The position numbers and the translations under genes are program-made. A stretch of 64,000 bases of DNA from an uncultured Sphingomonas sp. (GTDB taxonomy: Bacteria; Pseudomonadota; Alphaproteobacteria; Sphingomonadales; Sphingomonadaceae). The notes under the pieces are model-generated. The model was given only the letters and a program-made list of their open reading frames with translations. It was not told where the DNA came from and did no database searches. The DNA is taken from assembly GCF_934560975.1 (NCBI RefSeq), contig NZ_CAKTFO010000006.1, forward strand, positions 1 to 64,000. Direction: 5' to 3'. Every line of letters begins with the position of its first letter. The stretch's first letter is position 1. Shown piece after piece: positions 1 to 11,238 of this stretch.

Positions 1-180
1 GAGCGACAGGCCGTAGCTGGCATTTTCAAAATTGGTGCCGGGGATGATGCTGCCATCCTCCAGCAGCAGGGCCGCACCTACGCCGAAACGAGAATAAGGC
101 GCGTGCGCGTTCCGCGCGGCCGCCAGCGCATGGTCGATCAGCACCCGGCCGGCGACATCCTCCAAACCTGCTTCAGCCAC
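1..180 (-). CDS. cdd: Cytidine deaminase, N-terminal part (runs off the window)
   Basis: The reverse strand reads 60 codons from a GTG at 180 to the window edge. The peptide contains APYSRFGVGAALLLEDG followed by TNFENASYGL, which is the conserved front half of tetrameric cytidine deaminases: the substrate-binding FxVGAAL segment and the NxENASY segment. The zinc-binding CAE and PCGxC motifs would lie beyond the edge. The family hydrolyses cytidine and deoxycytidine to uridine in pyrimidine salvage. The GTG overlaps the stop of the upstream UPF0262 gene by 8 bases, suggesting co-transcription. No ATG is available nearby in frame. Assignment is firm; the exact start is less so. Confidence 0.88.
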   Translation of the reverse strand, partial: MAEAGLEDVAGRVLIDHALAAARNAHAPYSRFGVGAALLLEDGSIIPGTNFENASYGLSL

Positions 181-658
181 GGATGTGCAGCGCCGTGATG
201 AGCGTGAACAACCGCCGCGCGGTTGCGAAATCCAGTGTCACCTTGCCCTCCAAACGCTCCATCAGCATCTCCGCGCCCTGGTTGTGCAGGCCGCGCCGCG
301 CCATGTCGATCGGCTCCATCTGCGTCGGCTGCACCTGCGCGCCCAACGCCTGGAAGTAACTGTCGCAGATCGCGAAATAATCCCGGATCGTCCGCCGCAA
401 ACGCGTGAGGCCGAGCTTGATCGTTTCCAGCAACTGGCCGCCCGCATCCGCGATCACGATCACCAGCCGCCCTTCCTCCACCGCCAGCGTAACGCGGTAC
501 GGACCGGTATAACCGTTGGCAATCGGCCGGCGCGGTTCGAACCGGTTGGCGGCGAGCAGATCGTGGATGGCAATCACCCGCTCGCGGTCGGCGTCGGCCG
601 CACGCTGCGGCAGAGTGTCCCCATCCAGTTCGATCGCGATGATGCGCGGGTCCGCCAT
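173..658 (-). CDS. UPF0262 family protein
   Basis: A 161-residue soluble protein whose sequence matches the alphaproteobacterial UPF0262 pattern: an early IAIELD, a central GPYRVTLAVEEGRLVIVI, DYFAICDSYFQA, IDMARRGLHNQGAE, and the C-terminal RRLFTLITALHIRG. Length fits the family (about 155-165). The biochemical role of UPF0262 is unknown; the protein is conserved in Rhizobiales and Sphingomonadales. It is divergent from dnaB with a 108-base gap between starts and overlaps the following cytidine deaminase gene, so the two are probably one transcript. No signal peptide or membrane segment is visible. Confidence 0.9.
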   Translation of the reverse strand: MADPRIIAIELDGDTLPQRAADADRERVIAIHDLLAANRFEPRRPIANGYTGPYRVTLAVEEGRLVIVIADAGGQLLETIKLGLTRLRRTIRDYFAICDSYFQALGAQVQPTQMEPIDMARRGLHNQGAEMLMERLEGKVTLDFATARRLFTLITALHIRG

Positions 659-766
659 GATCGCGCCCGTCTATCGGACGGCGCGGCACTTTTCCACAGA
701 ACAGCACACGAATGTTTGTCAGCCGCCCGCTTGAGCCCGTAGCCCATCCGGCGGCATAAGCGGGCC

Positions 767-2263
767 ATGCCCGAGCCGCTTCGAATCATCTCCCCGGCGC
801 CTGCCGCCGCGCCCGCCTTGCCCCACAATGTCGAGGCGGAGGCGGCGTTGCTCGGCGCGCTGATGATCGACAATCGCCTGGTGGAGGATGTGCAGATCAA
901 GCTGCGTGCCGATCATTTCCACCAGGCGGTGCATGGCCGCATCTATGAAGCGGTGCTGAAGCTGGTCGACCGCAACATGGTCGCCAATCCCGTGACCCTG
1001 CGCCCGATGTTCGAGGCGGATGCGGAGCTGAAGGAGCTGGGCGGGCCCGGTTACCTGGCACAGCTCACCCAATCCGGCGCGGGCCTGATCGGCGCGCGCG
1101 ACTTTGCGACCCAGGTCTATGACCTAGCGTTGCTGCGTGCCCTGATCGGCGTCGGCCGCGACATGGTCGAGAAGGCTGTGGACACGTCCGACAGCGTCGA
1201 TCCCAAGAGCCAGATCGAGGAGGCCGAGGTCGCCCTCTATCGCGTGGCTGAGGAGGGGGGCGAGACCGGATCGGTCAAGTCGTTCGGCCAGGCGACGCGG
1301 TTGGCGGTGGAGCAGGCGGAGCGCGCGCTCAATTCCGGGGGGCACGTCTCCGGCGTCACCACGGGCTTGGACAGCGTCAACGCCAAGCTGGGCGGCCTGC
1401 ATCCGTCCGACCTTATCATCCTGGCCGGCCGTCCGGGCATGGGCAAGACCTCGCTCGCCACCAACATCGCCTATAATGCCTCGCGCCGCCTGATCCGCGA
1501 TCGGGAGGATGGCATTCCCGACGCGAAGTCGGTCGGCGCGTGCGTCGCCTTCTTCAGCCTGGAAATGTCGGCCGACCAGCTTGCCACGCGTATCCTGTCG
1601 GAAAACTCCGGCATCAGTTCCGAAAACCTGCGCATGGGCAAGATCAGCCAGCAGGATTTCCGCAATCTCGCCCGTGCCGCCGCCGAGCTGGAAAGCCTGC
1701 CGCTCTACATCGACGACACGCCCGGTCTGACCATCGCCGCGCTGCGCACTCGCGCCCGCCGGTTGAAGCGGCAGCGCAATGTCGGCATGATCGTGGTCGA
1801 TTACCTCCAGCTGCTGCAGGGGTCGGGCAAGGCGTCCGAAAGCAACCGCGTGCAGGAGATCTCGGAAATCAGCCGCGGCCTGAAACAGCTGGCCAAGGAA
1901 TTGTCGCTCCCGGTGATCGCCTTGTCCCAGCTGAGCCGTCAGGTGGAGCAGCGCGAGGACAAGCGCCCGCAGCTGTCCGACCTGCGCGAATCCGGCTCGA
2001 TCGAGCAGGACGCCGACATGGTCTGGTTCGTGTATCGCGAGGAATATTACGTCGCCTCGCGCGAGCCGAAGCGTCCGGGCGAGGGCGACGACGCCAAGAC
2101 CTTCGAGACGCACGATCAGTGGATGCGCGACATGGAGCGCGCCTTCGGCATCTGCGAACTGATTATCGCCAAGCAGCGCCACGGCGCCACGGGCAAGGTG
2201 AAGCTGAAATTCGAGAACCGCATCACCAAGTTCAGCGACCTGGCCGAGGATTATGTCGGCTAA
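767..2263 (+). CDS. dnaB: Replicative DNA helicase DnaB
   Basis: A 498-residue protein of normal DnaB length. DnaB is the hexameric helicase that unwinds DNA 5' to 3' at the replication fork and binds primase. The N-terminal domain begins at PHNVEAEAALLGALM (about 19-33). The RecA-like C-terminal domain carries Walker A GRPGMGKTS at 221-229, Walker B MIVVDYLQLLQG near 341-352, and the SQLSR then RPQLSDLRESGSIEQDAD block with the arginine finger region. It ends in KQRHGATGKVKLKFENRITKF, the usual DnaB C-terminus. It stands alone, divergent from the UPF0262 gene. The first ATG was used; a short alanine/proline-rich leader precedes the conserved domain. Confidence 0.97.
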   Translation: MPEPLRIISPAPAAAPALPHNVEAEAALLGALMIDNRLVEDVQIKLRADHFHQAVHGRIYEAVLKLVDRNMVANPVTLRPMFEADAELKELGGPGYLAQLTQSGAGLIGARDFATQVYDLALLRALIGVGRDMVEKAVDTSDSVDPKSQIEEAEVALYRVAEEGGETGSVKSFGQATRLAVEQAERALNSGGHVSGVTTGLDSVNAKLGGLHPSDLIILAGRPGMGKTSLATNIAYNASRRLIRDREDGIPDAKSVGACVAFFSLEMSADQLATRILSENSGISSENLRMGKISQQDFRNLARAAAELESLPLYIDDTPGLTIAALRTRARRLKRQRNVGMIVVDYLQLLQGSGKASESNRVQEISEISRGLKQLAKELSLPVIALSQLSRQVEQREDKRPQLSDLRESGSIEQDADMVWFVYREEYYVASREPKRPGEGDDAKTFETHDQWMRDMERAFGICELIIAKQRHGATGKVKLKFENRITKFSDLAEDYVG

Positions 2264-2371
2264 GGGCTGATCCGATCGCGCGGTGAGAGCCGGAGGGGCA
2301 TTTACCGCAAGGCCCCTTTCCTTCCTGAGCGGGGAGGCGCACGGAGGAGCTCGTCCTTTCGGGAGCCTGTC

Positions 2372-5188
2372 TTGCGTCTCTTCGCCCCGCTGTCCGCGCT
2401 TGCCCTCGTCCTTGCCGCGCCCGCCCTTGCCGCGCCTGCTATCGCCGCGCCGATCCAGGTGCCGCCGCTCGCCTTTACGCAGCGGACGCTGCCGAACGGG
2501 CTTCGCGTCTTCTCCATGCCGGACAAGAGCGGTACGACCGTGTCGGTTCAGGTGTGGTACGATGTCGGCGGCAAGGACGATCCGCGCGGCCGCTCGGGCT
2601 TCGCGCACCTGTTCGAGCATCTGATGTTCAAGGCGACGCGCAACATGCCGGCCGGCACGTTCGATCGCCTTACCGAGGATGTGGGCGGGGCCAACAACGC
2701 CTCCACTGACGACGACTTCACCGAATATCACGAGGTTGCGCCCGCCAACCAGCTCCAGCGCCTGTTGTGGGCGGAGGCGGAGCGGATGGGATCGCTGGTG
2801 ATCGATCAGGCCGCCTTCGCCTCCGAACGCGACGTGGTGAAGGAGGAGCTGCGCGGGGACGCGGCCCGGCCTTATGACAGCCTGTTCCGCCTCTATGTGC
2901 CGGCGGCGAGCTATGCCAGGTCCACCTATGCGCGTTCGCCGATCGGCAGCATCGCCGATCTGGATGCCGCCACGGTGCAGGACGTGCGGGCGTTCCACGC
3001 GCTCTATTACCGCCCGGACAATGCCGTGCTGGTCGTGTCCGGAAATTATGCGCAGGCCGACCTGGACCGCTGGGTCGACCAATATTTCAGGCCCATTGCC
3101 AAACCCGACTGGAAGATCCCGCGCACCACGGCGGCGGAGCCGGTGCGGACCGAAGCGAAACGCTACACCCTGCAAGCGCCCAACACCCCGCTGGCGGCGG
3201 TGGTGATGAGCTGGCAGATGCCGCCCGCCACCAGCCCTGATCGCGCCGCCATCAGCGTGATCGACGCGATCCTGTCGGGCGGCGAAAGTTCGCGCCTGTA
3301 TCAGTCGATGGTCTATCGCGACCAGGTCGCGGCAGAGGCGGGCGTGTCGGCCGACCTGCGCAAAGGCACCGGCATGTTCACGGCATACGCCGTTCTGGCG
3401 GGCGGCAAGACGCCCACGGACGGCGAGGCGGGATTGCGGCGCGAGATCGGTCGCCTGCGCGACGCACCGGTCACCGCGGAGGAACTGGCGCGGGTCAAGA
3501 ACCAGGTCGTCACCTCCGCCCTGAAGCAGCGGGAGACGGCGGAAGGCCGCGCCGCCACACTCGCCGCCAACGTGATCCTGCAAGACGATCCGGCCGCCTC
3601 CGACAAGCAGATCGCGCAAATGCAGGCGCTGACGCCCGCCGATATCCAGCGCGTGGCTCGCCGCTGGCTGCCCGACGATCGCACGGTGACCATCACCTAT
3701 CTGCCCGCCGCCGATGGCGCGACCGCCGGCACGATCCCGGTTGCGGCCGGCGTCGCGCCGGCGGTGCTCGCTGCGCCTGCCAACGTGCCGGTGGTGCAGG
3801 CGGCGAGTGATTCCGAACGGATCCAGCCGCCGCCGGCCGGCGCGCCGGTGTCGCCGGTGCTGCCCGCCATCGCAGAGCGTCGGTTGAAGAACGGTATGCG
3901 GCTGGTGGTGATCGAGCGGCACGCCTTGCCGATCGTGACCGCCTATCTGGTCGCCAATGGCGGCTCATCCACCGATCCGCAGAACCGCGCCGGGCTGGCG
4001 GAAACCACTGCGGAGCTGCTCACCAAGGGCACGACCAGCCTGTCCGCGACGCAGGTGGCGAGCGCGATCGAGGGGCTGGGCGGCGCCATCGGCGGCGATT
4101 CCTCGCGCGACGGCATGTTCCTGTCGCTCACGGTCAAGGTGGACGAGGTCCGGCTGGCGATGCGCATCTTTGCCGATTCGGCGCTGCATCCGGCCTTTGC
4201 GCAGGAAGAGCTGGAACGCGTGCGCAAGCAGGCGCTGGACGGCTTGAAGGTCGCCTTCACCTCGCCCGAGTCTTTGGTGCCGCTGGTGTCGTCGCGGGTG
4301 GTGTTCGGGGATGGACCCTATGGCAAGCCGGCGGACGGTTCGCCCGCATCGATCCAGGCGCTGACCCGGGCGGACATCGTCGCGGGCTATCAGGCACGCT
4401 GGCGGCCGGACGCGGTGACCCTGGTGATGGCCGGCGACATCGACGTGGACGGCGCAGCCCGGCTGGCGGAGGAGGCGTTCGGCGGCTGGCAGGCGCCGGC
4501 CGCGCCCGTGCCGCCCTTGCCGCAGGCGGGCGCGCCCGTGCCGCCGCGCACGGTGGTGGTCGATCTGCCGCAGACCGGCCAGACGGCCGTCATGGTCGCG
4601 CGGGTGACGATCGACCGCAAGGATCCGCGCTTCTACCCGATGCTGGTTGCCAACACCGCGCTCGGCGGTGGCTTCGGCGCGCGCCTGAACCAGGAGGTGC
4701 GCGTGAAGCAGGGGCTGGCCTATGGCGCCAGCTCCAGCTTCCAGGCGCGCCGCGCGCCCGGGCCCTTGTCGGCCTATACCCAGACCAAGAACGCGACCGT
4801 GCCGGAGGTGATCGGCCTGATGAAGGACGAGATGCGGCGGATGGGGACGGAGCCCGTGCCGGCAACCGAACTCGACGCGCGCAAGGCGTCGCTGGTGGGC
4901 GGGTTCGGCCGTCAGATCGAGACCACGGACGGGCTCGCCGGCTATGCCGCCGGCTTGGTGCTGCAGGACGTGCCCTTGTCGGAAATGGGCCGCTTCTCGC
5001 CATCGGTACAGGCGGTCACGGCGGATCAGGTCCTGTCCGTGTCACGCGACCTGATCGATCCCAAGGCGGCCAGCGTGATCGTTGTCGGCAAGGCGGCGGA
5101 CTTCCTGCCGCGCCTCAAGGCAACGGGCACGAACCCGGAGGTCGTGCCCGTCGGTCAGCTCAATCTGGACAGTGCGACGCTGCGTTAA
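2372..5188 (+). CDS. Exported two-domain M16 (pitrilysin-type) zinc peptidase
   Basis: A 938-residue protein starting at TTG, with GGGAG placed 7 bases upstream. It begins with a clear Sec signal peptide (MRLF, a leucine/alanine core, cleavage near residues 20-26). The first M16 domain has the inverted zinc motif HLFEH (79-83) and the downstream RDVVKEEL helix with the third ligand glutamate at 158-159, so it should be catalytic. A second M16 half starts near residue 505 (RRLKNGMRLVVIERHALP); at the equivalent position it reads GLAETTAELL, so the zinc motif is absent and the half is structural, as in many fused M16 proteins. It is expected in the periplasm, degrading peptides. An alanine/proline-rich linker (about 450-500) joins the halves. 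Confidence 0.93.
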   Translation: MRLFAPLSALALVLAAPALAAPAIAAPIQVPPLAFTQRTLPNGLRVFSMPDKSGTTVSVQVWYDVGGKDDPRGRSGFAHLFEHLMFKATRNMPAGTFDRLTEDVGGANNASTDDDFTEYHEVAPANQLQRLLWAEAERMGSLVIDQAAFASERDVVKEELRGDAARPYDSLFRLYVPAASYARSTYARSPIGSIADLDAATVQDVRAFHALYYRPDNAVLVVSGNYAQADLDRWVDQYFRPIAKPDWKIPRTTAAEPVRTEAKRYTLQAPNTPLAAVVMSWQMPPATSPDRAAISVIDAILSGGESSRLYQSMVYRDQVAAEAGVSADLRKGTGMFTAYAVLAGGKTPTDGEAGLRREIGRLRDAPVTAEELARVKNQVVTSALKQRETAEGRAATLAANVILQDDPAASDKQIAQMQALTPADIQRVARRWLPDDRTVTITYLPAADGATAGTIPVAAGVAPAVLAAPANVPVVQAASDSERIQPPPAGAPVSPVLPAIAERRLKNGMRLVVIERHALPIVTAYLVANGGSSTDPQNRAGLAETTAELLTKGTTSLSATQVASAIEGLGGAIGGDSSRDGMFLSLTVKVDEVRLAMRIFADSALHPAFAQEELERVRKQALDGLKVAFTSPESLVPLVSSRVVFGDGPYGKPADGSPASIQALTRADIVAGYQARWRPDAVTLVMAGDIDVDGAARLAEEAFGGWQAPAAPVPPLPQAGAPVPPRTVVVDLPQTGQTAVMVARVTIDRKDPRFYPMLVANTALGGGFGARLNQEVRVKQGLAYGASSSFQARRAPGPLSAYTQTKNATVPEVIGLMKDEMRRMGTEPVPATELDARKASLVGGFGRQIETTDGLAGYAAGLVLQDVPLSEMGRFSPSVQAVTADQVLSVSRDLIDPKAASVIVVGKAADFLPRLKATGTNPEVVPVGQLNLDSATLR

Positions 5189-5208
5189 GCGGCGTCGCGG
5201 CCCTTGGC

Positions 5209-5514
5209 TCAGCTGCCGAGAGTCGGGGTTACCGGAGCGGCGGCGTGGACGACCTGCGCCGCCGCCATGATGATGGCGAACCACAAGGCCGCCGATGCGG
5301 AGATGATCAGCGCGATGCTGGCGCGCGGCGACCATTTCCTGATCGCTGGCGCGGACGGCTGCGTCGCCACCGTGCGGGCAAGCTGTTCCTGCAACAGCAA
5401 GGCAGGCGAGGGCACCGGCCTGGCATCGTGATCGCTCACGTCCACGCCCAGCTTGTGCTGTGGCATGGCGGTGGGGATCGGGTGATAATCCTCGCGAAGC
5501 TTACCGAGCGGCAT
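5209..5514 (-). CDS. Small single-pass membrane protein downstream of fliS
   Basis: A 101-residue protein not assigned to a named family. It has a polar N-terminal half rich in proline and glutamine and one hydrophobic segment near residues 67-88 (ASIALIISASAALWFAIIMAAA) close to the C-terminus, so it looks tail-anchored. It is the last gene in the fliD-fliS direction, 81 bases after fliS, which suggests a flagellum-related accessory role, but that is inference from position only. Codon choice in this frame resembles its neighbours. Confidence 0.6.
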   Translation of the reverse strand: MPLGKLREDYHPIPTAMPQHKLGVDVSDHDARPVPSPALLLQEQLARTVATQPSAPAIRKWSPRASIALIISASAALWFAIIMAAAQVVHAAAPVTPTLGS

Positions 5515-5595
5515 GTTTAATCTCCAGGTAAGTGCGGTCTTGCCCCGCGTCGGTTACCCGCGCGTAAAGCCGAATGGTTGCCGGGTCGTTCATCA

Positions 5596-6000
5596 TCAGC
5601 TGATGGCAGACCACGCGGTGGCGATGTCGCCCAGCATCCGGCGGGCATCCTCCAGCGCGGCCGGCCGGGTGGAGCCGGAGGTCGAGATCAGGCGGCGACC
5701 TTCACGATAGATCTTGCCCAGATTGTCGGCGATCTCGCCGCCCTTCTGATAGTCCAAAGATGCTTCCAACCCATGAAGGATGGACAGCACGCGCGCCTGC
5801 GCGGCGTTGCGCCGGGCATGATCCTGGGTTGCTTCGGTCGCCCGCAGCGTCTCCAGACCCTTTTGCAACTCGTCGAACAGGATCTGGACAAGGCCGTGCG
5901 GGCTCGCGCCCTCGACGCGGGCGGCGACATCGATGTCGCGATATCGTGCGCCCGGCGCGCCATAACGGGAAGGTGCTCCGAACATCAGCTCTTGGTCCAC
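5596..6000 (-). CDS. fliS: Flagellar export chaperone FliS
   Basis: A 134-residue protein of typical FliS size. FliS binds newly made flagellin in the cytoplasm, prevents premature polymerisation and delivers it to the FlhA export gate. The N-terminal MFGAPSRYGAPGARYRDIDV segment and the ASPHGLVQILFDEL helix are characteristic (the usual form is SPHxLVxMLYDxxL). The remainder is predicted to be helical. The start overlaps the end of fliD by 16 bases, so translation is probably coupled. An internal ATG six codons in (MFGAPS) is an alternative start. Confidence 0.9.
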   Translation of the reverse strand: MDQELMFGAPSRYGAPGARYRDIDVAARVEGASPHGLVQILFDELQKGLETLRATEATQDHARRNAAQARVLSILHGLEASLDYQKGGEIADNLGKIYREGRRLISTSGSTRPAALEDARRMLGDIATAWSAIS

Positions 6001-7592
6001 ACTGCGATTTGTTGGGTCAGGTAACTCTGGGTCGCCTTGTAGGCGTTCACCTGCGTTTCCATGCGCGAGAAGTTGGTGGTCAACTGGTCCTTGTAGGCCG
6101 CCTGCGCCGTTTCCAGTTTCAGCCGTGCTTCTGCCAGGTCGATCTTCTTGTCGCTGAACTGTTCGCTCAACGCGCTCAGCAGGCCGTCGGACCGGGTGAG
6201 CGCATCGGTGATCGACTTCAGCGCGCCGCTGATGCCGGCATCGACGGTGACGGTGGCGTTTGCAACATTGCCGGTGACCTTGATGATCAGGCCGCCGGCG
6301 CCCGACGCGGTCGAGGCGTAGAGCCGCCCGTCGCTGTTCGGAAGACCCGGCTCGCCGTTGATCTTGCCCGAAGCGTTGCCGCCGTTCACGCCCGCGACGA
6401 TGTCCGTCACCGCATAGGTGCCGGGCTTGGTCGCGCCGGCCGCGCTGGTGACGCTGACCAGCGGGCTGGACGAACGCTGCTGCGGGTTGAACATGCCTTC
6501 CACCGCGTCGGGATAGCTGGCGAGCGCGCGGGAAAGGGCCGCCGAATCGACCGACAGCATGCCGTCGCGGCCCGTCGAGACGCCGATTTCCGCAAGCGTC
6601 TGCGGGCCGGGGCCGGATTGCAGGGTGGTGGACGGCAGGCGGGCGAGCTGCTGCTCCATCTGCTTCACCGCGCCATGGCCGAACAGCGCGCCCGAGACAT
6701 TGCCCGACGCGCCGGCGGTGGTGGCGGCGCCGACCTGCTTCTTCAGCTCGTTATAGGCGGCGACGAAGTCGTTCACCGCCTGCGTGATCGCGGCGGTCGG
6801 GCGGCTGAAGCCCAGCGACACCATGGTGCCGTGCTTTGCGGCCAGCAGGTTGATCGACACGCCGTCCACCAGATCGCTGATCGTATTGGTCGGGCGACTG
6901 ATGTCGATGCCATCCTTGCGGACAATAGCGTCCAGCGCGCTCTGCGCCTTGATCATCCCCGTCGCGTCGCCGTCGCCATAGGTGAAGGCCTGGAGCGCAT
7001 CGTCCGATCCCGCATCCAGCGTGAGGGAGAAGGCGTTGGCGGCACCCATCTGCCCCTTGAGCGCAAGTCGCGCGCCGTTGCCGTCCGTCACCACGCTGGC
7101 CGTCACGCCTGCCCCGGCCGCATTGATCGCGCGGGCGAGGCCGGCAAGCGAATCGTTGCTGTCGTCGATCGCGATCGTGGTGGTCGTGCTGCCGACCGTC
7201 AGGCTGAAGCCGCCCTTGCCGATCGGGTCGCCGGCCGAGGGGACGTAGCCCGACACCAGGGATTGCGCCTGGGCCAGCTGCCGCACCTCCAGCTGTTCGG
7301 AAATGGCGCCGATCGTCGCGCCGGACTTGGTAACGGCGGTGATGATGCTGGCGTCGGACGTGGTCGGCTGCGTTTGCAGCGTCCCGCCGGACAGCAAGGT
7401 GTTGAGCGCGGAGGAGAAGGATGTCAGCCCACCCGTCAGTGATGCAAGCGTGCTGATCTTGGCGGTGTTGGCCGTTTCCTTGTCGGTCTGGGCCTTCAGC
7501 TTTGGATCATAGCTGGCGGATACCAGGTTCGTGACCATCGACGTGACGTCGAGGCCCGAACCGACGCCCAGCGTATTTGTGATCGACGCCAT
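5985..7592 (-). CDS. fliD: Flagellar hook-associated protein 2 (filament cap) FliD
   Basis: A 535-residue secreted cap protein that sits at the filament tip and guides flagellin insertion. The N-terminal GLDVTSMVTNLVSASYDPKL segment with the following helical stretch is the FliD_N signature, and the C-terminal half has the helical coiled region ending LETAQAAYKDQLTTNF..METQVNAYKATQSYLTQQIA, typical of FliD_C. The variable middle (about 270-420) is rich in serine, threonine, glycine and alanine, as exposed cap domains are. No signal peptide is present, consistent with type III export. The ATG follows a GGAAG ribosome site. A sigma-54-like promoter lies 31-47 bases upstream. Confidence 0.94.
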   Translation of the reverse strand: MASITNTLGVGSGLDVTSMVTNLVSASYDPKLKAQTDKETANTAKISTLASLTGGLTSFSSALNTLLSGGTLQTQPTTSDASIITAVTKSGATIGAISEQLEVRQLAQAQSLVSGYVPSAGDPIGKGGFSLTVGSTTTTIAIDDSNDSLAGLARAINAAGAGVTASVVTDGNGARLALKGQMGAANAFSLTLDAGSDDALQAFTYGDGDATGMIKAQSALDAIVRKDGIDISRPTNTISDLVDGVSINLLAAKHGTMVSLGFSRPTAAITQAVNDFVAAYNELKKQVGAATTAGASGNVSGALFGHGAVKQMEQQLARLPSTTLQSGPGPQTLAEIGVSTGRDGMLSVDSAALSRALASYPDAVEGMFNPQQRSSSPLVSVTSAAGATKPGTYAVTDIVAGVNGGNASGKINGEPGLPNSDGRLYASTASGAGGLIIKVTGNVANATVTVDAGISGALKSITDALTRSDGLLSALSEQFSDKKIDLAEARLKLETAQAAYKDQLTTNFSRMETQVNAYKATQSYLTQQIAVWTKS

Positions 7593-7622
7593 TGCTGCCC
7601 CACTTCCTTCCAGTCTGGTAAC

Positions 7623-7639
7623 GGCACGGACCGCGCCAG
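7623..7639 (-). promoter_or_regulatory. Sigma-54-type promoter for fliD-fliS
   Basis: On the minus strand the stretch reads CTGGCGCG, four bases, GTGCC. The GG and GC dinucleotides are exactly 12 bases apart in the -24/-12 arrangement, close to the consensus YTGGCACG-N4-TTGCW. Transcription would begin near 7612, about 20 bases before the fliD ATG and just ahead of its ribosome site. Late flagellar genes in alphaproteobacteria commonly use RpoN with an FlbD-type activator, which makes the match believable. No activator site was identified. Confidence 0.6.
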
Positions 7640-7656
7640 CTTAAGTCCTGCAACCG

Positions 7657-8799
7657 TTAAGATGCGGTGGAATGACCGTTTTCGTCGAACCGGGCCGCCG
7701 CCGGCACATCGACCTGGGGCTGGGACACGCCCTCCGCCATCGCCCGGTCGATGTTGAACACGAATGCCAGCACCGTCGCGACGGCGATGTACAGATCCTC
7801 GCGGATGATCTCGCCCGCGCGGCTGGTGTAGTAAATGGCGCGGGTCAGCTGGGGATAGCTGAGCCGGGGCACGGCATTCTCGTCCGCCAGTTCGCGCATG
7901 GCCTGCGCCACCTCGTCCTTGCCCTTGGCGAGTACGATGGGAGCCGCGTCGAAGCCGGGACGATAGCGCAGCGCGACCGCGAAGTGGGTCGGGTTGGTGA
8001 GGATCACGGTGGCTTCCTTCACCGCCTTGCGCGCCGAACTGGACAGCAACTGCCGCTGCCGACTCTTGATATGACCCTTCATTTCGGGCGAGCCTTCGCT
8101 CTCCTTATGCTCGTCGCGGACCTGCTGCTTGGTCATGCGCAGGCGGGCCGTGCGCTGCATGAGCTGCATGGGGATGTCGACGCCGGCGATCGCGAGCATG
8201 GCCACGCTCATCACCAGCACGGACAGGGTGAAGACATGCCCGATGTCGCCCAGCGCCGCGACGATGTCCTGCCGGCCCAGCCCCATGAACGACGCCATCC
8301 GCCCCTTCAGCAGCCAGTAGGCGACGGAGCCCAGCACGATGATCTTGGCGATCGACTTGCCCAGCTCGATCAGGCCCTGCGGCCCGAAGATGCGCTTGAT
8401 GCCGGACAGCGGGTTGATCTTGGCCGGCTTGAACCCGATCGCGCTCCAGCGGAAGCCAAGCGAGCCCAGCAGGGCAGGCGTGCCGATCGCCGCCACCAGG
8501 GTCAATGCGAACAGCGTCACCAGTGGCATCACCACCGGCATGATAAGGCGGGTAAAGGCCTGCATCGGGTCGAAGCCGGTAATATCGTCCGCGCTGAAGG
8601 TCAGGCCGGACGCGATCACCCGTTCGCACGCGCCCAGCAGCCAGGGGCCGGCCAGGGCGATCCAGGCGGCACCGGCCATCACCACCAGCGCGGTGCCCAA
8701 CTCGCGTGACTGGAGGACGTCGCCCTGTTGGGCGGCCTCGCGCAGGCGCTTGCCGGTCGGCGCTTCGGTCTGTTGGTCGCGATCGGGTGCGTCGGACAT
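7657..8799 (-). CDS. flhB: Flagellar type III export switch protein FlhB
   Basis: A 380-residue inner-membrane component of the flagellar export apparatus that switches substrate specificity from hook to filament proteins. The N-terminus EAPTGKRLREAAQQGDVLQSREL is the family signature. Four hydrophobic segments follow (about 36-60, 88-115, 148-168, 188-212). The cytoplasmic C-terminal domain contains the self-cleaving NPTH at 269-272, cleaved between N and P. It sits 64 bases upstream of fliD in the same direction. A CtrA-like box is 22-38 bases upstream of the ATG. The C-terminal tail beyond about residue 355 is low in conservation, as usual. Confidence 0.95.
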   Translation of the reverse strand: MSDAPDRDQQTEAPTGKRLREAAQQGDVLQSRELGTALVVMAGAAWIALAGPWLLGACERVIASGLTFSADDITGFDPMQAFTRLIMPVVMPLVTLFALTLVAAIGTPALLGSLGFRWSAIGFKPAKINPLSGIKRIFGPQGLIELGKSIAKIIVLGSVAYWLLKGRMASFMGLGRQDIVAALGDIGHVFTLSVLVMSVAMLAIAGVDIPMQLMQRTARLRMTKQQVRDEHKESEGSPEMKGHIKSRQRQLLSSSARKAVKEATVILTNPTHFAVALRYRPGFDAAPIVLAKGKDEVAQAMRELADENAVPRLSYPQLTRAIYYTSRAGEIIREDLYIAVATVLAFVFNIDRAMAEGVSQPQVDVPAAARFDENGHSTAS

Positions 8800-8820
8800 G
8801 GCACTCCCATGGCGTAGCGC

Positions 8821-8837
8821 GGTTAACGAGCGGTTAG
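8821..8837 (-). promoter_or_regulatory. CtrA-like binding box upstream of flhB
   Basis: On the minus strand the site reads CTAA, seven bases (CCGCTCG), then TTAACC. This matches the CtrA consensus TTAA-N7-TTAACC except for the first base. It ends 22 bases before the flhB start. CtrA is the alphaproteobacterial cell-cycle response regulator that controls early flagellar genes in Caulobacter and motility in Sphingomonadales. Placement and spacing fit direct control of flhB; binding is inferred. Confidence 0.55.
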
Positions 8838-8885
8838 GACGCGGCCCGATTTCGTGACGACCCGCGAACGGCTACAGATGGCGGC

Positions 8886-11193
<2,308 letters not shown>

Positions 11194-11238
11194 CCTTCGT
11201 CCCGGCTTTTGTCGGAACCTTCCCGGACCAGCGCAGCA

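Noticed and set aside
1124..3922. A 932-codon open frame antisense to dnaB and the M16 peptidase gene
   Set aside because: It is a GC-rich shadow across two real genes, with low-complexity histidine/arginine/glycine composition and no recognisable domain.
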